Shown here: one piece after another, positions 7,626 to 14,109 of the stretch
Numbering within the stretch: position 1 is the first letter of the stretch
Layout: each line of letters begins with the position of its first letter
Source: Planctomycetota bacterium
Lineage (GTDB): Bacteria; Planctomycetota; Planctomycetia; Pirellulales; Pirellulaceae
Assembly: GCA_019347795.1 (NCBI GenBank)
Contig: JAHWKS010000021.1
Span: 1 to 15,185, forward strand
Direction: 5' to 3'
Length of the DNA: 15,185 nucleotides
The notes under the pieces: generated by a model
What the model saw: the letters and a program-made list of their open reading frames with translations, nothing else
Told to the model about the DNA's origin: nothing
Databases searched by the model: none
Translations under genes and position numbers: made by a program

Positions 7626-7644
7626 AGAGAAGCCTGTGTCCCAG

Positions 7645-7669
7645 GAACTGACGCTGAACTCCAGCGAAC
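7645..7669. promoter_or_regulatory. Three phased GAAC direct repeats, candidate operator of the UPF0175-PLD pair
   Basis: GAAC occurs at 7645, 7656 and 7666, the first two within GAACT, at spacings of 11 and 10 bp and so on one face of the helix. A small inverted repeat CGCTG/CAGCG (7652-7656 and 7662-7666) overlaps them. They lie in the leader between the TATAAT and the UPF0175 start codon, where an autoregulating antitoxin could bind. The units are short and may be chance. Confidence 0.3.
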
Positions 7670-7684
7670 GGTTGTTGCGCAGTC

Positions 7685-7690
7685 ATTATA
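7685..7690 (-). promoter_or_regulatory. Perfect -10 box (TATAAT) for the UPF0175-PLD pair
   Basis: On the minus strand the exact hexamer TATAAT lies 59 bases before the UPF0175 ATG, in an otherwise GC-rich gap. No good -35 box is present; the nearest is TTCCCG at 19 bp. Initiation would be near 7678. A perfect -10 box with a poor -35 box suggests activator or low-level use, or DNA of foreign origin. Confidence 0.45.
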
Positions 7691-7741
7691 GACCGCGAGC
7701 GGCGGGATGCGGGAATTGAGAAGCAAAGACGGATCGTCGAG

Positions 7742-9436
7742 CTACCCCACGTTCAAAACCGGCCGGCGGCGCAGCGGACCGCGGACTTGCTCGAAGGCGT
7801 GGGCGAGGGTGAGAAGCTGGCTTTCTCCGAAGAGGCGGCCGGTGAAGGAGATCGTCGCCGGCGCCTGGGTTTCGCGCCGCGGCTGCGCCGCGTCGGGAAC
7901 GATCACCGTGGGGTGGCCCGTGAGATTCGTAAGGGCCAGGTCATTGCCTTCGACGTAAGCGTCGATGCCGGTTTCGTCGAAGAGCTTGTCCATCTCCCGC
8001 ATCAGCAGCGTGCGGATGCGGTTGGCGCGGAGGTACTCGACCGCGGGGGTGAACTGTCCCTTCAGGAAGGAATGGGGCCAGCGGCCCAGGTCCGAGAGGT
8101 CGCCCGTGCGAATGAGCGGGTCGAAGACCGCCGACGACTCCACGCCCAGGATCATCGTCAGCGCGCCGATCGGATGCGAGTCGGGCAACCGGATGGGAGC
8201 CAGGGTGACGCCGAGGTCTCGGAGCGCATCCAACTCGGGACGTGCGTCATCGTCATCTCCGGATACATAGCCGACGCGCAGCTTGGAAACGTTGTCGCGC
8301 GGAGGCCAGTCAAATGGCCGATCGACCGTCGTCGCGTCCGTCGGATCGCGGCCGTGGATGGCGCCGAAGATCAACGCACAGTCCTCAACGCTGCGGGCGA
8401 TGGGACCGATCTTGTCCATACTCCAGGCGAGCGTCATGCAGCCGTGCCGACTAACGCGGCCGAAGGTCGGCCGGAGCCCGGTTGCGCCGCATCGCCGGCA
8501 CGGGGAGACGATGCTCCCAAGCGTCTCGCTTCCCAGCGAGAGCCCAACCAGCCCGGCTACCGTGGCCGCGGCGGGTCCGGCCGATGAGCCGCTGGAGCCT
8601 TCCTCGATATTCCACGGATTGCGGGTCACCCCGCCGAACCACTCATCCCCCCACGCCAATGTGCCGACGGAGAGCTTCGCGACCAGCACGGCGCCGGCGT
8701 CTTCCAATCGCCGCGCCACCGTCGCCTTCGCTTCGATCACCTGGTTTTCAAAGCGGGCGCAGCCCCAGGTCGTCTTGTAGCCCGGCCAGGCGATGATGTC
8801 TTTCGCTCCCCAGGGAATGCCGTGCAGCGGTCCGCGATACCGCCCGGCGGCGATCTCGCGGTCCGCCCACTCCGCCTGCTCGATCGCCGTTTCCTCGGTG
8901 AGCGTTACTACGCACTTGAGGAGCGGGTCGTATTTCTTCAGGCGACTCAGGTACAGCTTCGTCAGCTCGATGGACGAGATTTGCTTCGTGCGGAGCAGCG
9001 TCGCGAGCGCGCTGACTGGAAGAAAGGCGAGTTCGTCATCGCTCTCAGGCCGGGCGACGGCGTTCTTCTCCAGAAGTTCGACGGACCCGCGCTCCAGCCC
9101 GCACGACTCCAGCGGCGCCGCGGCGTGAAACGTCAGCGCCGGCGGCACGTCATACCCAACCGGCATGCGGCGCATCGCTTGGAAGCCGCCCTGCGCCGAA
9201 TCGACCGCCCGTGCGGCCATATCCTGCTGATCCTCGTTCAATTCCAATCCCGCGATCCAGCACGCTTGCCGGATCATCTCTGGAGTGAAGCCGCCCGCCG
9301 CCTGAACCTGGGCCGCCACCGCCCGCTGAAAGGCGGCCGTCCCGATCCCCGCCCCGGCCAGGAGCTTGACGACGGTTCGCCGGTCGAGGGGGCGATTAAC
9401 GTCGAGCGACTCATTCCGCTTATTCACGTCAGACAT
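7742..9436 (-). CDS. Amidase signature family enzyme with Tat signal
   Basis: This 564-residue protein belongs to the Ser-cisSer-Lys amidases, which hydrolyse amides or esters. The triad can be placed: Lys212 in GAKDII, cis-Ser284 in GSSAGPAAA, and nucleophile Ser308 in GSETLGSI; the 24-residue Ser-Ser spacing equals that in FAAH. The usual SSGGS/GTDTGGS text is altered to SSAGP and GSETLGS, a variant I recall from some other amidases. The N-terminus DRRTVVKLL followed by a mildly hydrophobic stretch to about residue 43 is a plausible twin-arginine signal, implying folded export. Residues 45-135 are an extra region before the core. The start lies 9 bp after the tyrS stop, with GAGGT overlapping that stop, so the two genes likely share a transcript. 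It is not expected to be GatA, which is cytosolic. Substrate is unknown. Confidence 0.9.
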   Translation of the reverse strand: MSDVNKRNESLDVNRPLDRRTVVKLLAGAGIGTAAFQRAVAAQVQAAGGFTPEMIRQACWIAGLELNEDQQDMAARAVDSAQGGFQAMRRMPVGYDVPPALTFHAAAPLESCGLERGSVELLEKNAVARPESDDELAFLPVSALATLLRTKQISSIELTKLYLSRLKKYDPLLKCVVTLTEETAIEQAEWADREIAAGRYRGPLHGIPWGAKDIIAWPGYKTTWGCARFENQVIEAKATVARRLEDAGAVLVAKLSVGTLAWGDEWFGGVTRNPWNIEEGSSGSSAGPAAATVAGLVGLSLGSETLGSIVSPCRRCGATGLRPTFGRVSRHGCMTLAWSMDKIGPIARSVEDCALIFGAIHGRDPTDATTVDRPFDWPPRDNVSKLRVGYVSGDDDDARPELDALRDLGVTLAPIRLPDSHPIGALTMILGVESSAVFDPLIRTGDLSDLGRWPHSFLKGQFTPAVEYLRANRIRTLLMREMDKLFDETGIDAYVEGNDLALTNLTGHPTVIVPDAAQPRRETQAPATISFTGRLFGESQLLTLAHAFEQVRGPLRRRPVLNVG

Positions 9437-9445
9437 GGACCGACC

Positions 9446-10735
9446 TCAGTCGCCTCCCACGAACCGCAGCAGGGCGTATTTTTTCTTGCCGCTGCGGAGG
9501 ACGAGCACGGTTTCGCTGGCGAGGTCGGCGGGAGTGAGGCGAGTCTCATGCCCTTCGCGGCGGCGGTTGTTGACGTAGGCGCCGCCTTGTTCGACGATGC
9601 GGCGGGCTTCCCCCTTCGACTTCGCCAGGCCCGCTTCGCAGAAGGCGTCGAGCAGGCCCAATCCTTCGTCGGCAAGACGGTCACGCGGAAGCTCTTTGCT
9701 CGGGACATCGGCGAAGATTTCGCCGAGTTGCCGGTCATCCAGATCGGCGATCTCGGCGCCGAACATCATCTCGCTTGCGCGTATTGCCGCGGCTAGACTT
9801 TCGTCGCCATGTACGAGCCGCGTCAGCTCCTCGGCGAGGCGATGCTGGCTTTCGCGCTTTCCCGGATTCGCCTCGCGGGCCTTGTCGAGCGACTCGATCT
9901 CCTCACGCGGCAGCTCCGTCAGGAACCGCAGGCATTGGCCGGCGTCGGCGTCGGCCACGTTCAGCCAGTATTGGTAGAAGAGATACGGGCTGGTCCTTTC
10001 GGCCGAGAGCCAGACCGTCCCCTTCTCGGTCTTGCCCATTTTTTGCCCGGTCGTGGTCAACAGCAGCGGGCACGTGATGCCGTAGAGTTGCACACCTTTC
10101 ATCCGGCGGGCGAGGTCGATGCCCGCGGTGATGTTTCCCCACTGGTCGCTGCCGCCGACCTGCACCTGGCAGCCGTGATGCTCGTGCAGGTAAACGAAGT
10201 CGTACGCCTGCAGCAGCATGTAGCTGAACTCGGTGTAGCTGATGCCCACGTCGTCCCGCTCCAGCCGGGAGCGGACCGAATCTTTGGCCATCATCACGCT
10301 TACGGGAAAGTGCTTCCCCACGTCGCGGAGGAAAGAGAGATAGGTGAAGTCCTTCATCCAGTCGAAGTTATTGAGCAGCACTGCGGCGTGCGGGCCGTCG
10401 AAGTCGAGGAACCGCCGCATCTGCCCGGCGATTCCTTCCACGTTGCGGCGGAGGGCGTCCACGTCCAAGAGGTTCCGCTCTTCGCTCTTGCCGCTGGGAT
10501 CGCCGATCATCCCGGTGGCCCCGCCGACCAAAGGGATCACCCGATGCCCCGCCTTTTGAAACCGCCGCAGGTACATCAGCGGCATCAGACTTCCCACGTG
10601 GAGGCTCTCCGACGAGGGATCGAAGCCGGCATAAACCGTGCATCCGCCCCCTTTGAGCAGCTCGGGGAGCTTCTGCTCATCGGTCGTCTGGTGGATCAGC
10701 CCCCGCCACGCAAGGTCGGCAAAGATGTCGGACAT
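9446..10735 (-). CDS. tyrS: Tyrosyl-tRNA synthetase
   Basis: This class I aminoacyl-tRNA synthetase charges tRNA-Tyr with tyrosine in the cytosol. It is 429 residues, close to the 424 of E. coli TyrRS. The tyrosine site begins with YAGFDPSSESLHVGSL, whose HVGS at 46-49 is the HIGH-type motif. GGATGMIGDPSG follows near 71-82, then the QVQVGGSDQWGNI block typical of TyrRS. KMGKT at 232-236 is the KMSKS-type loop. The C-terminal S4 RNA-binding domain is visible around 360-429 (AGLAKSKGEARRIVEQGGAYVNNRR, split here across S4 helices). All catalytic regions look intact. The amidase gene starts 9 bp downstream. A promoter with a 17-bp spacer is readable upstream, and no T-box leader is seen in the 119-bp gap. 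Confidence 0.98.
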   Translation of the reverse strand: MSDIFADLAWRGLIHQTTDEQKLPELLKGGGCTVYAGFDPSSESLHVGSLMPLMYLRRFQKAGHRVIPLVGGATGMIGDPSGKSEERNLLDVDALRRNVEGIAGQMRRFLDFDGPHAAVLLNNFDWMKDFTYLSFLRDVGKHFPVSVMMAKDSVRSRLERDDVGISYTEFSYMLLQAYDFVYLHEHHGCQVQVGGSDQWGNITAGIDLARRMKGVQLYGITCPLLLTTTGQKMGKTEKGTVWLSAERTSPYLFYQYWLNVADADAGQCLRFLTELPREEIESLDKAREANPGKRESQHRLAEELTRLVHGDESLAAAIRASEMMFGAEIADLDDRQLGEIFADVPSKELPRDRLADEGLGLLDAFCEAGLAKSKGEARRIVEQGGAYVNNRRREGHETRLTPADLASETVLVLRSGKKKYALLRFVGGD

Positions 10736-10786
10736 CGCTCCCAGGATTCACGGCGCCACGATTTACATTTTCCGCACGGTCCGCTC

Positions 10787-10815
10787 GTTTTAGTCGAACG
10801 CGCCGCGGGTGGCAA
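10787..10815 (-). promoter_or_regulatory. Candidate sigma-70 promoter for tyrS
   Basis: On the minus strand TTGCCA (10810-10815, five of six) is followed after exactly 17 bases by TAAAAC (10787-10792, four of six). Transcription would start near 10780, with a leader of about 45 nt. This suggests tyrS is not simply read from the BON gene upstream. Confidence 0.45.
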
Positions 10816-10854
10816 TCGCCGGAGAGCGCAAAGTCCGAAGGGCAGCCGTCGCGA

Positions 10855-11085
10855 TCAGGCGACCTCAATCTCGTCGTTCAACTGCACCACGCCGGCGACG
10901 CGTTGGCAGCAGTTGAGGCAAAGCTGCTTGTGGTAGAACGAATCCACCACGCCGCGCATGGTCACTACACCGTCGCGCACCAGCACGTTGATTCCGCGGA
11001 GGCTGGGGACGTGCCGCTGGTGGAGGAAGTTGACGATCCGCCGTTTCAGGTCCTGGTCGTGATCGCGCGTCAAAAGGGCCGGCAT
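10855..11085 (-). CDS. Small BON-domain protein with a Cys cluster
   Basis: The 76-residue product is essentially a single BON domain, a fold found in OsmY and in secretin- and channel-associated proteins and linked to binding membranes or hydrophobic ligands. The pattern is DLKRRIVNFLHQ (helix), INVLVRDGVVTMRGVVDS (strand pair with the typical G-V-V-T-x-x-G-x-V), a helix, and VAGVVQLNDEIEV, matching the closing V-x-G-V-x-x-V-x-N strand. The second helix contains LCLNCC, three Cys within five residues, unusual for BON and possibly metal- or disulfide-linked. GGAG eight bases upstream supports the ATG at 11085 over an in-frame ATG at 11139. No signal peptide is visible, so a cytosolic role is inferred. 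It lies 120 bp before tyrS, which has its own candidate promoter. Confidence 0.85.
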   Translation of the reverse strand: MPALLTRDHDQDLKRRIVNFLHQRHVPSLRGINVLVRDGVVTMRGVVDSFYHKQLCLNCCQRVAGVVQLNDEIEVA

Positions 11086-11221
11086 CGAGAAAGCTCCGTA
11101 GCTGAGGGGAAAGGAAAGCCGCCGGTCCCTCTCAAGCAAGCGGCGCGCCGCAGCAGGGAAATCAGCCTCAGGCGCCGGTTTTCAGCCAGTTCGCAGCGAA
11201 AAGCGGGGCGCACCGAACGTA

Positions 11222-11246
11222 AGAATTGCAAGCGGCTGGCAATTCT
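11222..11246. repeat. Perfect 8-bp inverted repeat in the gap upstream of the BON gene
   Basis: AGAATTGC and GCAATTCT are exact reverse complements around a 9-base loop. The element lies in the 240-bp gap between the BON start and the 239-aa gene stop. It could be an operator for the BON gene or part of the termination region of the upstream transcript. No T-run follows either arm. The rest of the gap shows nothing else I can support beyond the hairpin at 11301-11325. Confidence 0.4.
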
Positions 11247-11300
11247 ATGCTCAGTTGCTGTGCAATCGGCCGCCCACGAATGTGGCGATCCTGCGCCGCT

Positions 11301-11325
11301 CCGCACACCGCCGTAGCGGTGCCGG
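11301..11325 (-). terminator. Stable cUACGg hairpin just after the 239-aa gene
   Basis: Starting immediately after the stop codon, the minus-strand RNA can fold CACCGC against GCGGUG around the tetraloop UACG, closed by a C-G pair, one of the most stable RNA tetraloops. The stem extends outward by a G-U pair and, with one bulged G, three more pairs. No U-tract follows, so it may end transcription inefficiently or protect the mRNA 3' end. Confidence 0.5.
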
Positions 11326-12045
11326 CTACGCCGCGCCGTAGATCGACTTGACCCGGGAACTGGACAGGTACTTCGCGGCGATGCCATAAAACGCCAGCTT
11401 CAAGGTAAGCCAGCCGATAAAGATCACCCAGCCCATAATCATCGAGAAGCGGGCGATCATCCGGCCGAACTCGGCCACCTGAGCGGACTGAGGACCGGGC
11501 GCCGAGGCTTCCATCAGCCGCGGCATGTAGTCCTGCATCAGGGCGGTGTTCTCCATCTGCATCAGGATGTACGGAATCGATTGCGCCAGCTCGAACACGA
11601 TGGCCACGATGCAGGCCGTCCAAAGCAGCCGCCGACCGCGATCTTTCAACTGCAAGGCCCGCACCCCGCCCCACACCAGACAGCCGGCCACGATCAGGTG
11701 CGTCGCCGATAATGACAAATTCACCAGGCGGAAGCGATTGGCGATCTTGATCGTCTTGTTGTTGAACTCGGTCTGCAGGTCCCGCATCTCGGGCGGACTT
11801 CCCGCGGCGGCGAACTGCTGCTGGAACTGCTGGACCTGGTTCCCCACCAGCGCCATCGTGATTCCCGAAACGGCGGCCAACAGCCCTAGCGCCCCCAAAA
11901 TGACCGCGATGACGCACACCGCCGTCAACCCGCCGGGGCGGTAGCCCGGCAGCGGCTTGGGCTCGGCCGGGTACGCTTCCTCCTGAAACGCCCAAGCCTG
12001 ATAGGGGTTTTCCTGATGGGCGGGAAGGGGCGCTTCGCTGCTCAT
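11326..12045 (-). CDS. Four-helix membrane protein, function unknown
   Basis: The 239-residue product starts with a polar, Pro/Gln/Glu-rich cytosolic-type segment (1-38) followed by four hydrophobic segments: about 39-66 (LTAVCVIAVILGALGLLAAV), 106-130, 140-162 and 200-225. A Gln-rich stretch VQQFQQQFAAAG follows the first helix and a hydrophilic loop near 165-195 separates the last two. The pattern resembles bacterial membrane proteins of unknown role; I do not recognise a named family. GGAGG lies five bases before the ATG. The start overlaps the stop of the upstream gene as ATGA, so the two proteins are almost certainly translated together and may act together. A stable hairpin directly follows the stop. 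Confidence 0.8.
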   Translation of the reverse strand: MSSEAPLPAHQENPYQAWAFQEEAYPAEPKPLPGYRPGGLTAVCVIAVILGALGLLAAVSGITMALVGNQVQQFQQQFAAAGSPPEMRDLQTEFNNKTIKIANRFRLVNLSLSATHLIVAGCLVWGGVRALQLKDRGRRLLWTACIVAIVFELAQSIPYILMQMENTALMQDYMPRLMEASAPGPQSAQVAEFGRMIARFSMIMGWVIFIGWLTLKLAFYGIAAKYLSSSRVKSIYGAA

Positions 12046-12446
12046 GTCGCCTCCACCGGCGCCAGGCCGAAATGGGCGATCGTCTCCTGCGGGTCGAGAT
12101 TGAAAACCGCCCGGCCGTCGGTGGTCCAGCGGTCTTCGTCGTACCGGAAAACCGCCGTTGCCGCGCGGATGTTGCCCACGGCCTCGACATCTTCCATTCC
12201 GCCTCCCTCGATCGCTTCGAAGCCAATGGAGACGCCCAACAGTGCTTGCAGGGTATTCGAGGCGGGATCGTGCGCGAACTCCGGCTCGCCGTGAAAATCG
12301 CACTGCACCCACCGCAACCCGCGAGGCCGCCCGGTCTCGGCGGCGGCGTGGAGGAACTGCTCCTCCAGGGGGCCGCGATCCTCGCGGAACTCCTGCTTGG
12401 CGCCGGCGACGCGCTGGGCGGACTTCTTGAAGAACATGTCTGCCAT
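12042..12446 (-). CDS. Hypothetical 134-residue cytosolic protein
   Basis: I do not recognise the family. The product begins MADMFFKKSAQRVAG, then a Glu/Arg-rich helix to about 35, then a compact, probably mixed alpha/beta part: GLRWVQCDFHGEPEFAH, LQALLGVSIGFEAIEGGGME, AVGNIRAATAVFRYDEDRWT and GRAVFNLDPQETIAHFGL. There is no signal peptide or membrane helix. The alternating hydrophobic strands and the tail placed before a membrane-protein gene suggest a soluble partner of that protein; this rests only on the 4-base ATGA overlap. The start is uncertain: the ATG at 12446 lacks a ribosome binding site and overlaps a good -10 box, so the ATG at 12437 may be used from a leaderless mRNA, giving 131 residues. 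Confidence 0.75.
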   Translation of the reverse strand: MADMFFKKSAQRVAGAKQEFREDRGPLEEQFLHAAAETGRPRGLRWVQCDFHGEPEFAHDPASNTLQALLGVSIGFEAIEGGGMEDVEAVGNIRAATAVFRYDEDRWTTDGRAVFNLDPQETIAHFGLAPVEAT

Positions 12447-12473
12447 TATCAACCCGCCGGCGGACTGTGGCAA
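12445..12473 (-). promoter_or_regulatory. Strong candidate promoter placed for a leaderless transcript
   Basis: On the minus strand TTGCCA (12468-12473) is followed after exactly 17 bases by GATAAT (12445-12450), each five of six to consensus. The expected start point, about seven bases further on, falls at or next to the A of the in-frame ATG at 12437. Confidence 0.45.
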
Positions 12474-12498
12474 CCCTCGCAGTTCCAGGTTCGTCAGC

Positions 12499-12527
12499 TT
12501 GATGGCCCCAGGGGCGGCAACTAGACT
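12499..12527 (+). promoter_or_regulatory. Candidate promoter for the HEAT/TPR gene
   Basis: TTGATG (12499-12504) and TAGACT (12522-12527) are separated by 17 bases, each four of six to consensus. Transcription would start near 12534, giving a leader of about 33 nt without a clear ribosome binding site. It is back to back with the divergent minus-strand promoter. Confidence 0.35.
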
Positions 12528-12566
12528 CGGCCGGAAAGCCCCGCTCCTTCCTCGGCGCTGTTCGAG

Positions 12567-13229
12567 ATGAGTCAACGCACTTCGCATGCTCCGCTGTTGC
12601 ACCGCTTTTACGGCGAATTCCTCGCGAGCGAGTGCTCCGCATCGTTCATTCAGGCCGTGACGACGCACTATTCCGCGGCGGCGCTAGAGCGTTTGGCGAG
12701 GTCGCAAGATCGAATCACCCGCCGGGCCGCGGTGCTGGCGCTCGGGCTGACGGCCGACTACTCCGCGAACGAGGCTCTCGGCCGGGCCCTAACCGATGAA
12801 GACCGCGCGGTGCGAATGTTGGCCGAGAACGGTCTCCGCGCCGTCTCGCGCCGGCAAGGCAGCGCGGTGCAGCGACGCCGCGTGGAGCAGATCATCCGCC
12901 TCAATCGGGGCGAGCAGTTTGCGGAGGCGATCGTCGAAGCGGGCGCCCTCCTGCGGCTGGCGCCGTGGATCGCCGAAGCCTGGCGTCAGCGCGGCCTGGC
13001 GTACTACCATCAAGGCCGCTGGCGGGCCGCGATCGGCGACTTCTCGCAAGCGATCGAGCTGAACCCGTTCCACTTCGGCGCCGCGCTGGGGAGGGCGCAT
13101 GGTCATCTTCAGTTGGACGACGTGCCTATGGCGCTCGAGTGGTTCGAGAGGGCGTTGCGGATCAATCCCAACCTGGAAGGCGTTCGCGTCCAAGTGCATC
13201 GCCTGCAGCGGGCATTGCAGGAGCCGTAG
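12567..13229 (+). CDS. HEAT-repeat plus TPR protein
   Basis: The 220-residue protein joins two kinds of helical repeat. Residues about 38-93 form HEAT-like pairs (SQDRITRRAAVLALGL, then TDEDRAVRMLAENGLRAV), with the buried Ala/Leu and the Asp-x-x-Val-Arg pattern of HEAT/PBS-lyase-like units. Two TPR units follow at 134-167 (AEAWRQRGLAYYHQGRWRAA..., ELNP) and 168-201 (GAALGRAHGHLQLDD..., RINP), with a partial unit before them. Both repeat types are protein-binding scaffolds, so the role is probably assembly rather than catalysis. There is no signal peptide or membrane helix. The start follows no clear Shine-Dalgarno site. A second TPR gene lies 208 bp downstream with its own candidate promoter. 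The partner cannot be told. Confidence 0.88.
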   Translation: MSQRTSHAPLLHRFYGEFLASECSASFIQAVTTHYSAAALERLARSQDRITRRAAVLALGLTADYSANEALGRALTDEDRAVRMLAENGLRAVSRRQGSAVQRRRVEQIIRLNRGEQFAEAIVEAGALLRLAPWIAEAWRQRGLAYYHQGRWRAAIGDFSQAIELNPFHFGAALGRAHGHLQLDDVPMALEWFERALRINPNLEGVRVQVHRLQRALQEP

Positions 13230-13356
13230 AGCAGGCAGCTCGCCCGCTTCGGCGAAGCACGCGCCCCCGCCTGGTTTACGTAACCCGCAGGCTTCCCGCG
13301 GCGCTCACGTTCGACGCCGAAATGCGAGTTTCCTGCGAATTTGCTCAACACCGCCT

Positions 13357-13384
13357 TTGGCGGCAAGACCGCCGTGAGTAGAAT
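13357..13384 (+). promoter_or_regulatory. Candidate promoter for the second TPR gene
   Basis: TTGGCG (13357-13362, four of six) and TAGAAT (13379-13384, five of six) are 16 bases apart. Transcription would begin near 13391, about 47 nt before the GTG start. The -35 box is part of a small CCGCC/GGCGG hairpin (13351-13363). The rest of the 208-bp gap shows only a weak 5-bp hairpin at 13246-13258. Confidence 0.35.
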
Positions 13385-13437
13385 TGGGGAAGAGCGGGCG
13401 ATCCGCGGTTCGCGGGCGCCGCCGAGGAGTCCATTGC

Positions 13438-14001
13438 GTGTCCACTCACGATCGAATCCGACGCCAACAAGTCCTGCGGGAAGCGGAGGGCTACCTCGAG
13501 TTGCTCTCCGCGGCGCCGGAGCGGCTCGCCGCCTCCTCGCTCGTTCGCCATCGGCTGGCGCGGCGGGTCCTCAAGACGCTGGAGCGGGTGGAGTTCACCG
13601 GTCCTCGCAAGGCGCAGCAACTCTATCTGCAAGGCTTGGCGCTGCGGGCAATGGACTTGTTCGGGCAGGCGATCCGTCCGCTGGAGCAGTCGGCGGAGAT
13701 CGATCCGGAAAATCTCCACGTGTGGCTCGCGCTGGGATGGTGCTACAAACGCGTCGGGCGGCTCGACCTGGCGATTCAATCGCTGGAGGAGGCGGCCGAA
13801 GTCGATTCCGACGCCGCCATCGTCTACTACAACCTGGCGTGCTATTGGAGCCTGGCGTCCAACGTGAAGCACGCCGTCCACTATCTCCGCATCGCCTTCG
13901 ATCTCGATCCGAACTACCGGGACCTGGTGGATGCCGAGCCGGACTTCGATCCCATCCGCCGCCACCCCGGCTTCCAAGCGGTGCGGGAAGTGATCGTGTA
14001 G
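13438..14001 (+). CDS. TPR-repeat protein
   Basis: The 187-residue protein carries three TPR units at about 59-92 (AQQLYLQGLALRAMDLFGQA..., EIDP), 93-126 (LHVWLALGWCYKRVGRLDLA..., EVDS) and 127-160 (AIVYYNLACYWSLASNVKHA..., DLDP). The tail DLVDAEPDFDPIRRHPGFQ is the end seen after many TPR arrays, where a 'D-x-D-F-x-x-L/I-R' helix caps the superhelix. The N-terminal 55 residues are charged helices. GTG at 13438 is preferred because GAGGAG at 13424-13429 lies eight bases upstream; a TTG at 13384 has no such site and lies inside the candidate -10 box. It probably serves as a cytosolic protein-binding scaffold. The last base of its stop codon is the first base of a long inverted repeat. Confidence 0.86.
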   Translation: MSTHDRIRRQQVLREAEGYLELLSAAPERLAASSLVRHRLARRVLKTLERVEFTGPRKAQQLYLQGLALRAMDLFGQAIRPLEQSAEIDPENLHVWLALGWCYKRVGRLDLAIQSLEEAAEVDSDAAIVYYNLACYWSLASNVKHAVHYLRIAFDLDPNYRDLVDAEPDFDPIRRHPGFQAVREVIV

Positions 14002-14087
14002 TTGGAGTCCAGGCTTCAGCCTGTCTCTTTATCACGCCGGACACGAACGGCGGAGGCGCGAAGACAGCCTGAAGGCTGGACTCCAAC
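14001..14087. repeat. Long imperfect inverted repeat with two nested hairpins
   Basis: Arms of 26 bases (14001-14026 and 14062-14087) match as reverse complements at 24 positions and flank a 35-base spacer. Each arm contains its own hairpin: CAGGCTTCAGCCTG (14010-14023) and CAGCCTGAAGGCTG (14065-14078). The only two arm-to-arm mismatches are at positions that pair with each other inside each small hairpin. The element begins on the last base of the TPR stop codon and lies between convergent genes, so it may act as a two-way terminator. Similar 'cagcctgaaggctggactcc' text is, from memory, recurrent between planctomycete genes; this was not checked. Confidence 0.8.
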
Positions 14088-14109
14088 AATTCGAGTTCGT
14101 GGCCGGATT

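Noticed and set aside
8822..10936. Long plus-strand frames opposite the amidase and tyrS genes.
   Set aside because: tyrS and the amidase are certain on the other strand; these are mirror frames.
13273..13285. GGTTTACGTAACC as a palindromic operator.
   Set aside because: It is only partly symmetric and short, with no supporting promoter beside it.
14001..14087. The inverted repeat as ends of an insertion sequence or MITE.
   Set aside because: There is no transposase, the spacer is only 35 bases, and no target-site duplication is seen at the borders.
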